Shown here piece after piece: positions 41,867-50,021 of a stretch of DNA of 64,000 bases (within the stretch, counting starts at the first letter, position 1; every line of letters starts with the position of its first letter). The notes under the pieces were generated by a model. That model searched no databases and had not been told where the DNA came from. It saw nothing but the letters and a program-made list of their open reading frames with translations. The position numbers and the translations under genes were made by a program. The stretch spans positions 4,030,001-4,094,000 of the forward strand of contig CAXXLO010000002.1 of the NCBI GenBank assembly GCA_963664085.2, given 5' to 3'. The stretch comes from Bin5 sp022821545. GTDB taxonomy: Bacteria; Chloroflexota; Anaerolineae; Caldilineales; Caldilineaceae.

Positions 41867-43258
41867 CTATGACCGCCAGACCTCAATTGCCTCATCTGGC
41901 GCATCCAGCTTGCGAAGTTCCTGAATAAACGCGTCGTGCAGGTCGTCCGCAACATCTCTATGATCATCGGCCAGATTCGTCTCGGTCAGCGGGTCGGCCG
42001 CCAGATCGAAGAGCTGCCTCTCCCCGTAGGAGCCGACAGGCGCATAGGCCCAGCGATCCGTGTACAGCATAGGCGTCACGCGATTGGGGGGCAGTTTGCC
42101 ATCCTCCAGGCGCGTATAGGTCGAGGACACGACACAGTCATGGAGGGGCGCACTGCTTTCCCCTCGCAGATGCCCTGCAAATGAGCGTCCGTGGAGCGGC
42201 TCCGGCGTCTCGACCTGCAATCCCGCCAGCTCAAGCAGCGTCGGCGCGATGTCGGCCGGCCGCAGAAGGGCATCGACGGTCCGACCCCCTTCCAGGCCGG
42301 GCGCGGCCACCAGGAAGGGAATGTGTACGATTTCAGGATAGAGCGGCCAATAGCGGTCATCGAACTTGCTTATGTTCGACTTGCCGGTACGGTTGTGTTC
42401 GCCGAGACTGAATCCGTGATCGGACATGAAAACCACGATCGAGTTGCGCCACAGATCGAGGTCGTCGATCTTGGTCAGGATGCGCCCGACCCAGCGGTCG
42501 ACCAGTTCAGCCTCGGCGCAGTAGTGGGCGCGCAGATTGCGAAGTTCGGCCTCGGTGTAGTCACTGGCTTTCCCATAGTTGGGGTGCAGCATTGGGGGGC
42601 CGTCGTAGTCGGGGTCGTAGCGGCGGACCATGTACTCCGGCGGGTCCCAGGGTTCGTGGGGATCAAAGAAGTCGACCCACAGGAAGAAGGGACTGTGCCG
42701 GTCGTTTTCCTCCAGCCACTCCACCGCCAGCTCAGCCGTACGCGGCGCGAAGCGGTCGATCTCCCGGTACCAGCGGCGGTTTATCCACGTGTGGAGGTCG
42801 ATCAGATTGCGGCCCTGAAAGTGGTTGCCGACGTTGCGCGTCTTTTCGTCGGCCATGGCATGTTCAATGGGGTAGTTCATGCCAAGGAAGTAGGTATTTC
42901 CCTCCTGGCCGGGCAGGGTGTGGGCGCCGTCGAACCCCTCGAAGAAGGCGGCGCGCACGAGGTGCGGGCAGTCTCCCAGGAGCTGGCTGACATATCCGGC
43001 TTCCCTGAGGATTTCGGGCAGATGATTTTGGCTGCTCCGCCGCCTGTCCTGCCACGGGTACCACGGCCAGCCGACACGTCCGGTCGTGAAATCGGTCCGA
43101 TGCGGAATTGTCGGGAAGCTGCCGGTGTACAGCCCGGAGAGGCTCACGCTGCGCTCCGAAAAACGGTCGAGGTGGGGCGTGCGCACCGGCATTGCCGCCG
43201 CGCGCTCAAACAGGTTGTCGTATCTGAAGGTGTCCGAAATTATGACGATGATGTTCAT
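41867..43258 (-). CDS. Sulfatase-superfamily hydrolase with threonine in place of the FGly cysteine
   Basis: A 463-residue alkaline phosphatase/sulfatase-fold enzyme. Metal-site elements are ISDTFRYD at the N-terminus, FMSDHGFSLGEH and KSNISKFDDRYW. The active-site segment reads T50-I-P-H-R54 followed by TDFTTGR. The canonical sulfatase motif is C/S-x-P-x-R, so the residue normally converted to formylglycine is threonine here. It may act as a phosphodiester or other ester hydrolase with Thr as nucleophile. ATG 43258 gives the family N-terminus. It neighbours a polysaccharide deacetylase gene by 26 bp. Confidence 0.82.
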   Translation of the reverse strand: MNIIVIISDTFRYDNLFERAAAMPVRTPHLDRFSERSVSLSGLYTGSFPTIPHRTDFTTGRVGWPWYPWQDRRRSSQNHLPEILREAGYVSQLLGDCPHLVRAAFFEGFDGAHTLPGQEGNTYFLGMNYPIEHAMADEKTRNVGNHFQGRNLIDLHTWINRRWYREIDRFAPRTAELAVEWLEENDRHSPFFLWVDFFDPHEPWDPPEYMVRRYDPDYDGPPMLHPNYGKASDYTEAELRNLRAHYCAEAELVDRWVGRILTKIDDLDLWRNSIVVFMSDHGFSLGEHNRTGKSNISKFDDRYWPLYPEIVHIPFLVAAPGLEGGRTVDALLRPADIAPTLLELAGLQVETPEPLHGRSFAGHLRGESSAPLHDCVVSSTYTRLEDGKLPPNRVTPMLYTDRWAYAPVGSYGERQLFDLAADPLTETNLADDHRDVADDLHDAFIQELRKLDAPDEAIEVWRS

Positions 43259-43284
43259 TGCTCGTTTCCCAGGTGTAGCCGGCG

Positions 43285-44181
43285 TCAAACGGGCAGGATG
43301 TCCGGTCCGTCAACGGTGGCGGCCTCAGCCAGGGCCCCGGAGGCTGCCAGCTCGCCCATCGTCGCAAAGGATGCGCCCGGCTTCTTGCCCACGTGCTCCG
43401 AGACCGCGTCGATCATGCGGAAGGTGTGCTCGTAGTCGTCGGCAATGCCGTGCGTATGCATCAGCATGATAACGATCGGGCTGTGCTCGCCGATGCGGTC
43501 CAGATCCCGGCGCGCCAGGTCGATAAATTCCTCGCTGCGCTGCCCTGAACCGCGCCAGGTGTATTCGTTCAGAATCGGCACTTCGATGACGTCATCATAC
43601 CATCTGAAGGGATGATAGGGGATATTGTCGACCCAATCCTGTGAAAGGTCCCCGCCATTGTGGGGAAGATGGGCGTAACCGCTGCCGCTGATATACATGC
43701 AGGTATGATAGCCGATCCCGACCTCGCGCAGCGCGCTGAACATAGGCTTGGAGATTGCGCCGCAGGGGGCACGGAACACGTTCGGCTCGACCCCCAAATC
43801 CATGGCGAAGATCTCCAGCCCTTCCTCGATGCGGTCGCGGAGATTCTCCACGGTGTAGCGCGGCATCAGCTCCTCGCGGCGTGCGTCGAAGTCCGACTGC
43901 AGCGTGGGCAGGATGGAGGTAGCAGGCCACGCGGGCGGCCCGAACTCGTAGCAGTCGGCGTGCGTCAGCCCATGCAGCTGAATGTCATGTCCCAGGTCCC
44001 GGGCGGCGATCAGGGCTTCCTTCCACTCGGGCGTCATCGGTTTGCCGCCGCCCTTGGGCACGGTGAACCAGGTAGACCCGAGGCCGCGTGAACTGAAGAA
44101 CTCCGTCGACCGGCGCAGGGATTCCACCATCGCGCTGCCGCCCGTGCCGGCGTCGTCAATACTCCATGAATAGACCGTCAT
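43285..44181 (-). CDS. Polysaccharide deacetylase (NodB-like), paralog A
   Basis: A 298-residue carbohydrate esterase family 4-like protein. The N-terminal SIDDAG holds the catalytic aspartate region, and H70-G-L-T-H74 supplies the two metal histidines. FRAPCGAISKPMF is a further family motif. No signal peptide is seen, so it probably acts in the cytoplasm. ATG 44181 has GAGGAG 5 bases upstream; the very long open frame further upstream overlaps a permease gene and is not used. A second copy lies at 47729-48625. N- or O-deacetylation of an amino-sugar oligosaccharide is likely. Confidence 0.85.
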   Translation of the reverse strand: MTVYSWSIDDAGTGGSAMVESLRRSTEFFSSRGLGSTWFTVPKGGGKPMTPEWKEALIAARDLGHDIQLHGLTHADCYEFGPPAWPATSILPTLQSDFDARREELMPRYTVENLRDRIEEGLEIFAMDLGVEPNVFRAPCGAISKPMFSALREVGIGYHTCMYISGSGYAHLPHNGGDLSQDWVDNIPYHPFRWYDDVIEVPILNEYTWRGSGQRSEEFIDLARRDLDRIGEHSPIVIMLMHTHGIADDYEHTFRMIDAVSEHVGKKPGASFATMGELAASGALAEAATVDGPDILPV

Positions 44182-44246
44182 TGTGCTCCTCTCCACCCAG
44201 GTGGGTTTGCGCCAGTAATCGTGGTGTCCACGTTCAGTAGCTGTTT

Positions 44247-45107
44247 CTAGCCCTTCACTGCTCCCACAGTCAGGCCTTCCAGGAAGTAGCGCTGGAGGAA
44301 GAGGAAGACGATGATCAGCGGAAGCACGCTCAGGAATGCAGCGGCCGAGGTAATGCCGTAGTTCACCTGGAACTCGCCGCGAAGGAGCGCCAGGCCAAGT
44401 GGAAGCGTGTAGAGCTTCTTGTTGTTCAGGACGACAAGAGGCCAGACAAGGTTGTTCCACTGGGAAGTAAAGACGACGATCGACAGGGTCGCCAGGGCCG
44501 GCGCGGAAAGCGGCATGATGATGCGCCAAAAGACGCCGAAATCGGTGCAACCGTCGATGCGGGCGGCGTGTTCGAGTTCCTCCGGAATGGTCTGCATGAA
44601 CTGGCGCAGCAGGAAGACTCCCAGCACGTTCGCCAGGGCGGGAATGATGAGCCCGCCATAGGAGTTGAGCAACCCGAGCCAGTTGGTGATCAGGAAGGCG
44701 GGGATCAGAAGCAGCGCCCCGGGAATCATAATGGTGGCCAGCATCAGGCCGAAAAGAACGTCGCGGCCCCAGAACTGCTTCTTGGCGAATGCGTAGGCCG
44801 CCAGCGCGTCGATAATCACGGTGCCCAGCGTTACCAGCACGGCAACGAGAATCGTGTTCACAAACCACAGACTGAAGGGAAGCTCTGTCAGGATATAGGT
44901 ATAGTTGTCCCAGACGAACTCCTCAGGAAACAGCCTTGGCGGAATCGATATGAGCGTATAGGTCTCCTTAAAGGAGGAGGAAAAGATGTAGAGGTAGGGA
45001 CCCAACATGATGATGACCAGGGCGGCGAGCAGCAGGTAGATCACCGCAGCCTGCGGCAGAATACGGACCAGTTTTGGCCATCTGCCGCCGAGTTTGAATT
45101 GGGTCAT
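44247..45107 (-). CDS. CUT1 ABC importer permease, MalG-like
   Basis: A 286-residue permease with six membrane segments. It contains YIFSSSFKETYTL and the coupling loop EHAARIDGCTDFGVFWRI, and ends LTVGAVKG. It follows the MalF-like gene by 54 bp and precedes polysaccharide deacetylase A, so its cargo may be the deacetylase's substrate. Confidence 0.9.
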   Translation of the reverse strand: MTQFKLGGRWPKLVRILPQAAVIYLLLAALVIIMLGPYLYIFSSSFKETYTLISIPPRLFPEEFVWDNYTYILTELPFSLWFVNTILVAVLVTLGTVIIDALAAYAFAKKQFWGRDVLFGLMLATIMIPGALLLIPAFLITNWLGLLNSYGGLIIPALANVLGVFLLRQFMQTIPEELEHAARIDGCTDFGVFWRIIMPLSAPALATLSIVVFTSQWNNLVWPLVVLNNKKLYTLPLGLALLRGEFQVNYGITSAAAFLSVLPLIIVFLFLQRYFLEGLTVGAVKG

Positions 45108-45161
45108 GGCACAGAACCTTTATCGCGAATCAACGCCGTAAACGCCCAGGGGTCTGAAGGT

Positions 45162-46088
45162 CTATCTTTCGCCCAACACTCGCATCTGCACGTAGGAGAT
45201 CGGCATGATGATCAGCAAGAGCACGACGCCCATGGCAGCTGCCATGCCGACCTGGCCGTATCGGAAAGCATGGTTGTAGATGTACCAGACGATGGTTGCA
45301 GTTGCATGCACGGGGCCGCCATTCGTGAGCACGAAAACGGTATCGAAGAGCTGAAACGCCCAGATCGTGCCCATCACGATCGAGAAGAGGATAACGGGCC
45401 GCATCAAGGGAATGGTGACGCGCGTGGCGACCTGCCAGGCGTTGGCCCCGTCAATGCGCGCCGCCTCCTGCAACTCTTCGGGAACGCCGAGCATGGCGGC
45501 CAGGAAGAGAATAATGTGGAAGCCGATCCCGCGCCACCACTCAATCAGAAGGATGCCGTACAGGGCCACTTTCGGATTGGACAGCCAGTACACTTCCGGG
45601 ATGCCGACCAGGCCGAGAAGATAGGTCATCACGCCGAAACTGGGGGCCAGAATGTAGCTCCAGATCTGGGCGGTGGCCGCGGCCGAGGCAAGCAGTGGAA
45701 AGAAGACGACTGCGCGGTAGAAGTCTTTGAAACGAACGAGCTTGTTGCCGATGAGAAAAGCAAGACCGAGCGCGGTGATGACGGCGATGGGCACGACCGA
45801 AACCGTGTACTGTAAGGAGTTTCTGAATACCTTCAGGGTAATGTCATCGGTCGTGAGGCTCAGGTAGTTCTGAAAGCCGACGAACGGCTTGACCTGGTCC
45901 ACCAGGTCGCCTCGGAGGAGAGAGAGCCACAGAGCCCAGAAGAAGGGCCCAATATTGAAGACGACAAAGAGGATGATGAAGGGAACGATGAATGCATAGG
46001 CATTCAAGTTGCGCCTGACTGCGGCGCGCCGCCAGAAGGAAGTAGGAGGAAGGCTGCTCTTCGGGGGCGCTGCGGACGTTGTCGTCAT
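45162..46088 (-). CDS. CUT1 ABC importer permease, MalF-like
   Basis: A 308-residue permease with six membrane segments. It contains NAYAFIVPFIILFVVFNIGP and the coupling loop QEAARIDGANAWQVATRV. It lies downstream of the binding-protein gene after a 12-bp perfect hairpin. No Shine-Dalgarno is evident before ATG 46088. No ATPase gene is in this cluster. Confidence 0.9.
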   Translation of the reverse strand: MTTTSAAPPKSSLPPTSFWRRAAVRRNLNAYAFIVPFIILFVVFNIGPFFWALWLSLLRGDLVDQVKPFVGFQNYLSLTTDDITLKVFRNSLQYTVSVVPIAVITALGLAFLIGNKLVRFKDFYRAVVFFPLLASAAATAQIWSYILAPSFGVMTYLLGLVGIPEVYWLSNPKVALYGILLIEWWRGIGFHIILFLAAMLGVPEELQEAARIDGANAWQVATRVTIPLMRPVILFSIVMGTIWAFQLFDTVFVLTNGGPVHATATIVWYIYNHAFRYGQVGMAAAMGVVLLLIIMPISYVQMRVLGER

Positions 46089-46144
46089 TTCGGATCCGTT
46101 CGCGGGCGAGGCTTTTGCAACGGTACTCTTGCCGGGAGGCGTGC

Positions 46145-46177
46145 GGGGCTGCCGCGCATGTTGAACGCGGCAGCCCC
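46145..46177 (-). promoter_or_regulatory. Intercistronic hairpin, binding protein to permease
   Basis: GGGGCTGCCGCG (46145-46156) pairs perfectly with CGCGGCAGCCCC (46166-46177) around a 9-nt loop, in the 109-bp gap between the genes. No U-run follows. Confidence 0.7.
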
Positions 46178-46197
46178 CACCTTACTGATCTGTACGA

Positions 46198-47538
46198 TCA
46201 GGATCCTTCTTCCTCGCGGAGCATATCGTTGATCTGGACAACCATATCCTCAATCGCTTCCTCGACTGTGCGGTGGCCGAGGACAAACGATTCGATTGAC
46301 GTGCCTTCGATATCCCAGAACTTGAAGATCCAGCCGCGATAGGGCCAGAAGAAGGTATATTCAAGCGTCGTCTGGGCAGTCGTCAATACCGGATCATCCG
46401 GATAGAAGTTTACGTGAGGCGAAACACTCATGAAGCCGAGGCAGCCGATCCATGAGGTGAGCAGATCGGGCGTAACCAGGGTGTCGATTACGGTCCAGGA
46501 TTCGTCGGGATATTCCGTCTTTGCGGCGATTGCCAGCATGCCGACGCCGCCATAGCAGGCACGGCCCCGCGCGCCTTCAGCCGGGCCGGTGGCCATGCGG
46601 GAGGCGCCGAGGTTGAAGTCGGGCTTCTCGCTGCGGACGGAGTTGGCGAAGACGTTCTGAGCGGTGATCATGCCGACTTTTCCGTCGCGGAAATACCCGC
46701 CAACACCCGGTTCCTGCCCGGAAATCGCTCCCGGCATCGCAATCCCGATATCGTGAAACAGGGAATTGAAGAAGTGCCAGCCGTCGTAGGCCTCGGCGGA
46801 GTTGACAATGCACTCCGTGAGGTCTTCGTTGAACCAGTGTCCGCCGAATCGACGCGGCCACTGACCGTTCTCGTGCCAGCCCTTGGGATGCGTGGCGAAC
46901 CCGTAGACATCATCGGACAGGGCGGTAATGTCCTGGGCCACGGCCACGAAATCGTCGATCGTATCCGGCGGGGTATCGGGATCCCATCCAGCCTGTTCAA
47001 AGAGGTCCTTGTTCCAGAAGAGGTTGGAACCGCCGATAATCCATGGGAACGAATAGGTCGTGCCGCCGTATGTGCCCGGCTCCCACGCCCGCTCGTAGAA
47101 GTAGGAGCGGTCGAACGAGCTCGACTCGATCATGTCGTCCAGCGGCATGATGTGCCCGGCATTCACGAAGCGGGGGAACGACTCCGTCTGGTAGCTCACG
47201 TCCGGGCCCTGATCGGCGGCGAACGCGGCGGTGAACTTCTCGTTGTACTGGCCCCAGGGGATCTCGCTGAAGTCTACACTGATCTCGGGGTGCATCTCCT
47301 CGAGCACGTCCAGTGTGGGCTGCGCGCACAGTTTCGTCTCATCACCTGCGGCCTTGTGGGGACCCTTCCACATGGTGAGCGTGACAACCTCCATCGCCGG
47401 CATGTCCCCGCCGTCACCTTCTGCGGCAGGTACAGCCGGCGCACAGGCGGACAGACCCGCCCCCACTGTGGCCACGCCCGCCACAGTGGCAGTTCGAACC
47501 AGGAAATCTCGTCTGGACAACTTTGTACCGGTAGCCAT
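46198..47538 (-). CDS. CUT1-type ABC importer substrate-binding lipoprotein
   Basis: A 446-residue family 1 solute-binding protein. The N-terminus has a twin-arginine motif (LSRRDFLVRT) and a lipobox-like LSAC, so it is a Tat-exported lipoprotein. The mature domain has NLFWNKDLFEQAGWDPDTPP, a typical type I binding-protein stretch. AAGGAGG ends 9 bases before ATG 47538, which fixes the start; about 100 extra codons open upstream are not used. It is flanked by two deacetylase paralogs, so an acetylated amino-sugar oligosaccharide is a reasonable ligand guess. Confidence 0.9.
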   Translation of the reverse strand: MATGTKLSRRDFLVRTATVAGVATVGAGLSACAPAVPAAEGDGGDMPAMEVVTLTMWKGPHKAAGDETKLCAQPTLDVLEEMHPEISVDFSEIPWGQYNEKFTAAFAADQGPDVSYQTESFPRFVNAGHIMPLDDMIESSSFDRSYFYERAWEPGTYGGTTYSFPWIIGGSNLFWNKDLFEQAGWDPDTPPDTIDDFVAVAQDITALSDDVYGFATHPKGWHENGQWPRRFGGHWFNEDLTECIVNSAEAYDGWHFFNSLFHDIGIAMPGAISGQEPGVGGYFRDGKVGMITAQNVFANSVRSEKPDFNLGASRMATGPAEGARGRACYGGVGMLAIAAKTEYPDESWTVIDTLVTPDLLTSWIGCLGFMSVSPHVNFYPDDPVLTTAQTTLEYTFFWPYRGWIFKFWDIEGTSIESFVLGHRTVEEAIEDMVVQINDMLREEEGS

Positions 47539-47643
47539 GGTGGAAACCTCCTTGGCTTTCTTGATGAACGACACAGGTGCGCCGCCTCTACGGTAAACTA
47601 AAGAGATATGAAAGCAGGTACCTTCCGGAACGTCTGTGGATAG

Positions 47644-47689
47644 CGGTTCCCGACCCAGGCCACTCGGCGACCGTCTTGACCGGGAACCG
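47644..47689 (-). terminator. Hairpin between deacetylase B and the binding-protein gene
   Basis: CGGTTCCCG (47644-47652) and CGGGAACCG (47681-47689) form a perfect 9-bp stem around a 28-nt loop. It may end or attenuate transcripts coming from the deacetylase gene. Confidence 0.4.
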
Positions 47690-47728
47690 GCTGCCATTGT
47701 ACTCAGTTGGATACGCCGGCGACGCCCT

Positions 47729-48625
47729 TTACACGGACAGAATATCGGGGCCTTCAACCGTTGCGGCGTCAGCAAGCGCGCCCGAGGCGGCCAGCTCCCC
47801 CAACGTCGCGAAGGACGCGCCCGGCTGCCTTCCCACATGCTCGGATACGGCGTCGATCAGTCGAAACGTATGCTCGTAGTCGTCGGCGATTGCGTGCGTG
47901 TGCATCAGCAGGACAACGACCGGGCTGTACGCGCGTATCCGGTCGAGGTCGCGGCGCGCCAGATCGATAAACTCCTCGCTGCGCTGTCCGGACTCGTGCC
48001 AGTTGTATTCGTTGAGGACCGGCAGTTCGATGATGCCCTCGTACCAGCGGAAGGGCCGGTAGGGAATGTTGTCGACCCAATCCTGCAGTGCGGCGCCGCC
48101 ATTTTCGGAAACGTGCCCATAGCCGCCGGCGCTGATGTGCATGCAGGAGTGGTAGGCGATACCGACCTCGCGCAGGGCGGTGAACATCGGCTTTGAGATC
48201 GCGCCACAGGGCGCCCGGAACACCGCCGGCTCTACGCCGAGTTCACGCGCGAAAATCTCCATGGCCTCTTCGATGCGCCCGCGCAGATGGTCGACCGTGT
48301 ATCGCCGCATCAGTTCGTCGCGACGTTCATCGAACTCCTCCTGCAGCGTGGGCAGAAGGACCGTCGCAGGCCAGGCCGGCGGCCCAAATTCGTAACAGTC
48401 GCCGTGCGTCAGACCGAGCAGCTGCAGATCGTGTCCCAGATCCTTGGCCGCGATGAGCGCCTCTCTCCATTGACGAGACATGGGCTCGCCGCCCCATTTT
48501 GGGGTCGCGAACCAGGTGGATGCCAGGCCGCGCGCACTGAAAAACGCAGTCGTTCGACGCATGGACGCCACCATTTCACCGTACCCGAAACAGGCGTCAT
48601 CAATCGTCCAGGAATAGGTCGTCAT
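47729..48625 (-). CDS. Polysaccharide deacetylase-like protein, paralog B lacking a metal histidine
   Basis: A 298-residue paralog of the deacetylase at 43285-44181. The two align without gaps and share roughly 70% of residues by eye. The catalytic TIDDA, FRAPCGAISKPMF and HTHAIADDYEH stretches are kept. The HxxxH metal motif, however, reads L70-G-L-T-H74, so the first histidine ligand is leucine. It may bind metal differently, act as a regulator or partner of copy A, or be catalytically weak. It lies 35 bp after the DegT-like gene. Confidence 0.82.
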   Translation of the reverse strand: MTTYSWTIDDACFGYGEMVASMRRTTAFFSARGLASTWFATPKWGGEPMSRQWREALIAAKDLGHDLQLLGLTHGDCYEFGPPAWPATVLLPTLQEEFDERRDELMRRYTVDHLRGRIEEAMEIFARELGVEPAVFRAPCGAISKPMFTALREVGIAYHSCMHISAGGYGHVSENGGAALQDWVDNIPYRPFRWYEGIIELPVLNEYNWHESGQRSEEFIDLARRDLDRIRAYSPVVVLLMHTHAIADDYEHTFRLIDAVSEHVGRQPGASFATLGELAASGALADAATVEGPDILSV

Positions 48626-48660
48626 TGTGTTGGCCTCAGCAGCATGACCATTTGTCAGAG

Positions 48661-49938
48661 CTAACCCATCTCTTCCAGCACCTTATTCAGTCCCTCGACC
48701 GTCTCTTCCACATCTTCGTTGGTCAGCAAGGGGCTGACGTTCAGATGCACGGCGCGGCCGAGCAGGTCAAGGCTGCGCGGGCACATGTCCTGCCGGTATT
48801 CGATCTCCCGTTGCGCCCATCGCCAGGGGCCACCGGCATCCGTCCAGGTGCGCTGGTTGATAATCGGGACCCAGTGCGCGTAGACGTGATAGTCGATTTG
48901 GTCGGGGGAATAGAGCGTGCCGGCGCCGATGTTTTCGGCACGCAGCGCCTCCGCAACGGACTCGGCCCGTTCCGGGCTATCCATGAAGAAGACGGCGGCG
49001 ATCGCAGTATCCCCGTCCGGATCGGCCATTGCGCGGAAGCTGATGCCCTTGCGTTCAGCCACGTCCGCAATGCCGGCCTTGATCATCCGTTTGCGATGCC
49101 GCATGTCATCGATCAGGCCGTCCAGCCGGGCAAGCTGGGGCAGGGCCACGGCCGCCAGAAGCTCGGGCATGCGAAAGTTAACGCCGCAGAGCAGCTCTTC
49201 CACATTGAATTTAAGCTGCAGCGCGCCGATCACGTCATGAAACATGTTTGTGCGTTTCCACACGGATTCGTCGTCGGTAACCACCATGCCGCCCTCGCCG
49301 GACGTGATAATCTTGTTGAACTGGAGGCTGAAGCAGCCCACGTCGCCAAAGGTCCCCAACGCCTGCCCCTTGTAGCTGCCCCCGTTCGCCTGCGCAACGT
49401 CCTCGATGACTCTGAGGCCGTGCTGGTTTGCCAGCGCCATCAGCTCATCCATCCGGCAGGGGGCGCCGCGCATATGCACGGGCATGATCGCCTTCGTGTA
49501 CGGCGTTATCTTGCGCTCAACGTCCTGCGGGTCCATCAGCAGCGTCTCGTCTACCTCGGCGATCACAGGGATGCCGCCGGCCGCGACGACCGCGGACGCC
49601 GAAGCGATCCAAGTGTAAGCCGGTACGATCACCTCATCGCCCGGCCCGATGCCAATGCCGTGCAGGCCGCAGACAAGCGCCGCCGTACCGGATGTGACCG
49701 CGACGGCGTATTGGGAGCCCTTCTTTTCGGCAAACGCCTTCTCCAGCAGCGTAGCCTTCGAATCCGCCTCGCCGGGCCCGTAGTACCGAAAGAGACGTTT
49801 CGCCCGCAACACTTCCAGAACCTCCGCCTCTTCCTCCTGCGCGATCGCCATGCCGCCGGGATACATGGGCGGGTCCGGCTTCTGCTTTGCCGGCTCGCCG
49901 CCGTGTATGGCCAGTTTCCGGCTCTCCACCTGGGTCAT
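48661..49938 (-). CDS. DegT/DnrJ/EryC1/StrS-family PLP aminotransferase
   Basis: A 425-residue pyridoxal-phosphate enzyme of the sugar aminotransferase family. The substrate/cofactor loop is TSGTAALVCGL and the aspartate loop is VIEDVAQANG. The Schiff-base lysine sits in CFSLQFNKIITSGEGG. ATG 49938, with GGAGAAGAGAG upstream, gives the usual N-terminus; an open frame before it is not supported. Family members transaminate keto-sugars or scyllo-inosose. With the deacetylases and sulfatases nearby, a role in amino-sugar or aminocyclitol conversion is plausible. Confidence 0.88.
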   Translation of the reverse strand: MTQVESRKLAIHGGEPAKQKPDPPMYPGGMAIAQEEEAEVLEVLRAKRLFRYYGPGEADSKATLLEKAFAEKKGSQYAVAVTSGTAALVCGLHGIGIGPGDEVIVPAYTWIASASAVVAAGGIPVIAEVDETLLMDPQDVERKITPYTKAIMPVHMRGAPCRMDELMALANQHGLRVIEDVAQANGGSYKGQALGTFGDVGCFSLQFNKIITSGEGGMVVTDDESVWKRTNMFHDVIGALQLKFNVEELLCGVNFRMPELLAAVALPQLARLDGLIDDMRHRKRMIKAGIADVAERKGISFRAMADPDGDTAIAAVFFMDSPERAESVAEALRAENIGAGTLYSPDQIDYHVYAHWVPIINQRTWTDAGGPWRWAQREIEYRQDMCPRSLDLLGRAVHLNVSPLLTNEDVEETVEGLNKVLEEMG

Positions 49939-50021
49939 CTCTCTTCTCCGTCCACTGTTATTCACCCACTGGTAAGTGTCGAACTGCTCGTTCACTGAAT
50001 CGAAGGGGACTTGCCGAACTC

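Noticed and set aside
42191..43435. 414-codon open frame on the plus strand opposite the sulfatase-like gene
   Set aside because: Antisense shadow: the minus-strand frame has clear motifs, this one has none.
44182..44868. Open frame continuing upstream of deacetylase A, which would give a 527-residue protein
   Set aside because: It reads through the permease gene at 44247-45107 in another frame, has Arg/His-rich shadow composition, and a good ribosome binding site marks ATG 44181.
47539..47838. About 100 extra N-terminal codons before the binding protein at 47538
   Set aside because: The sequence has no signal-peptide character, whereas a Tat lipoprotein signal and AAGGAGG define the start at 47538.
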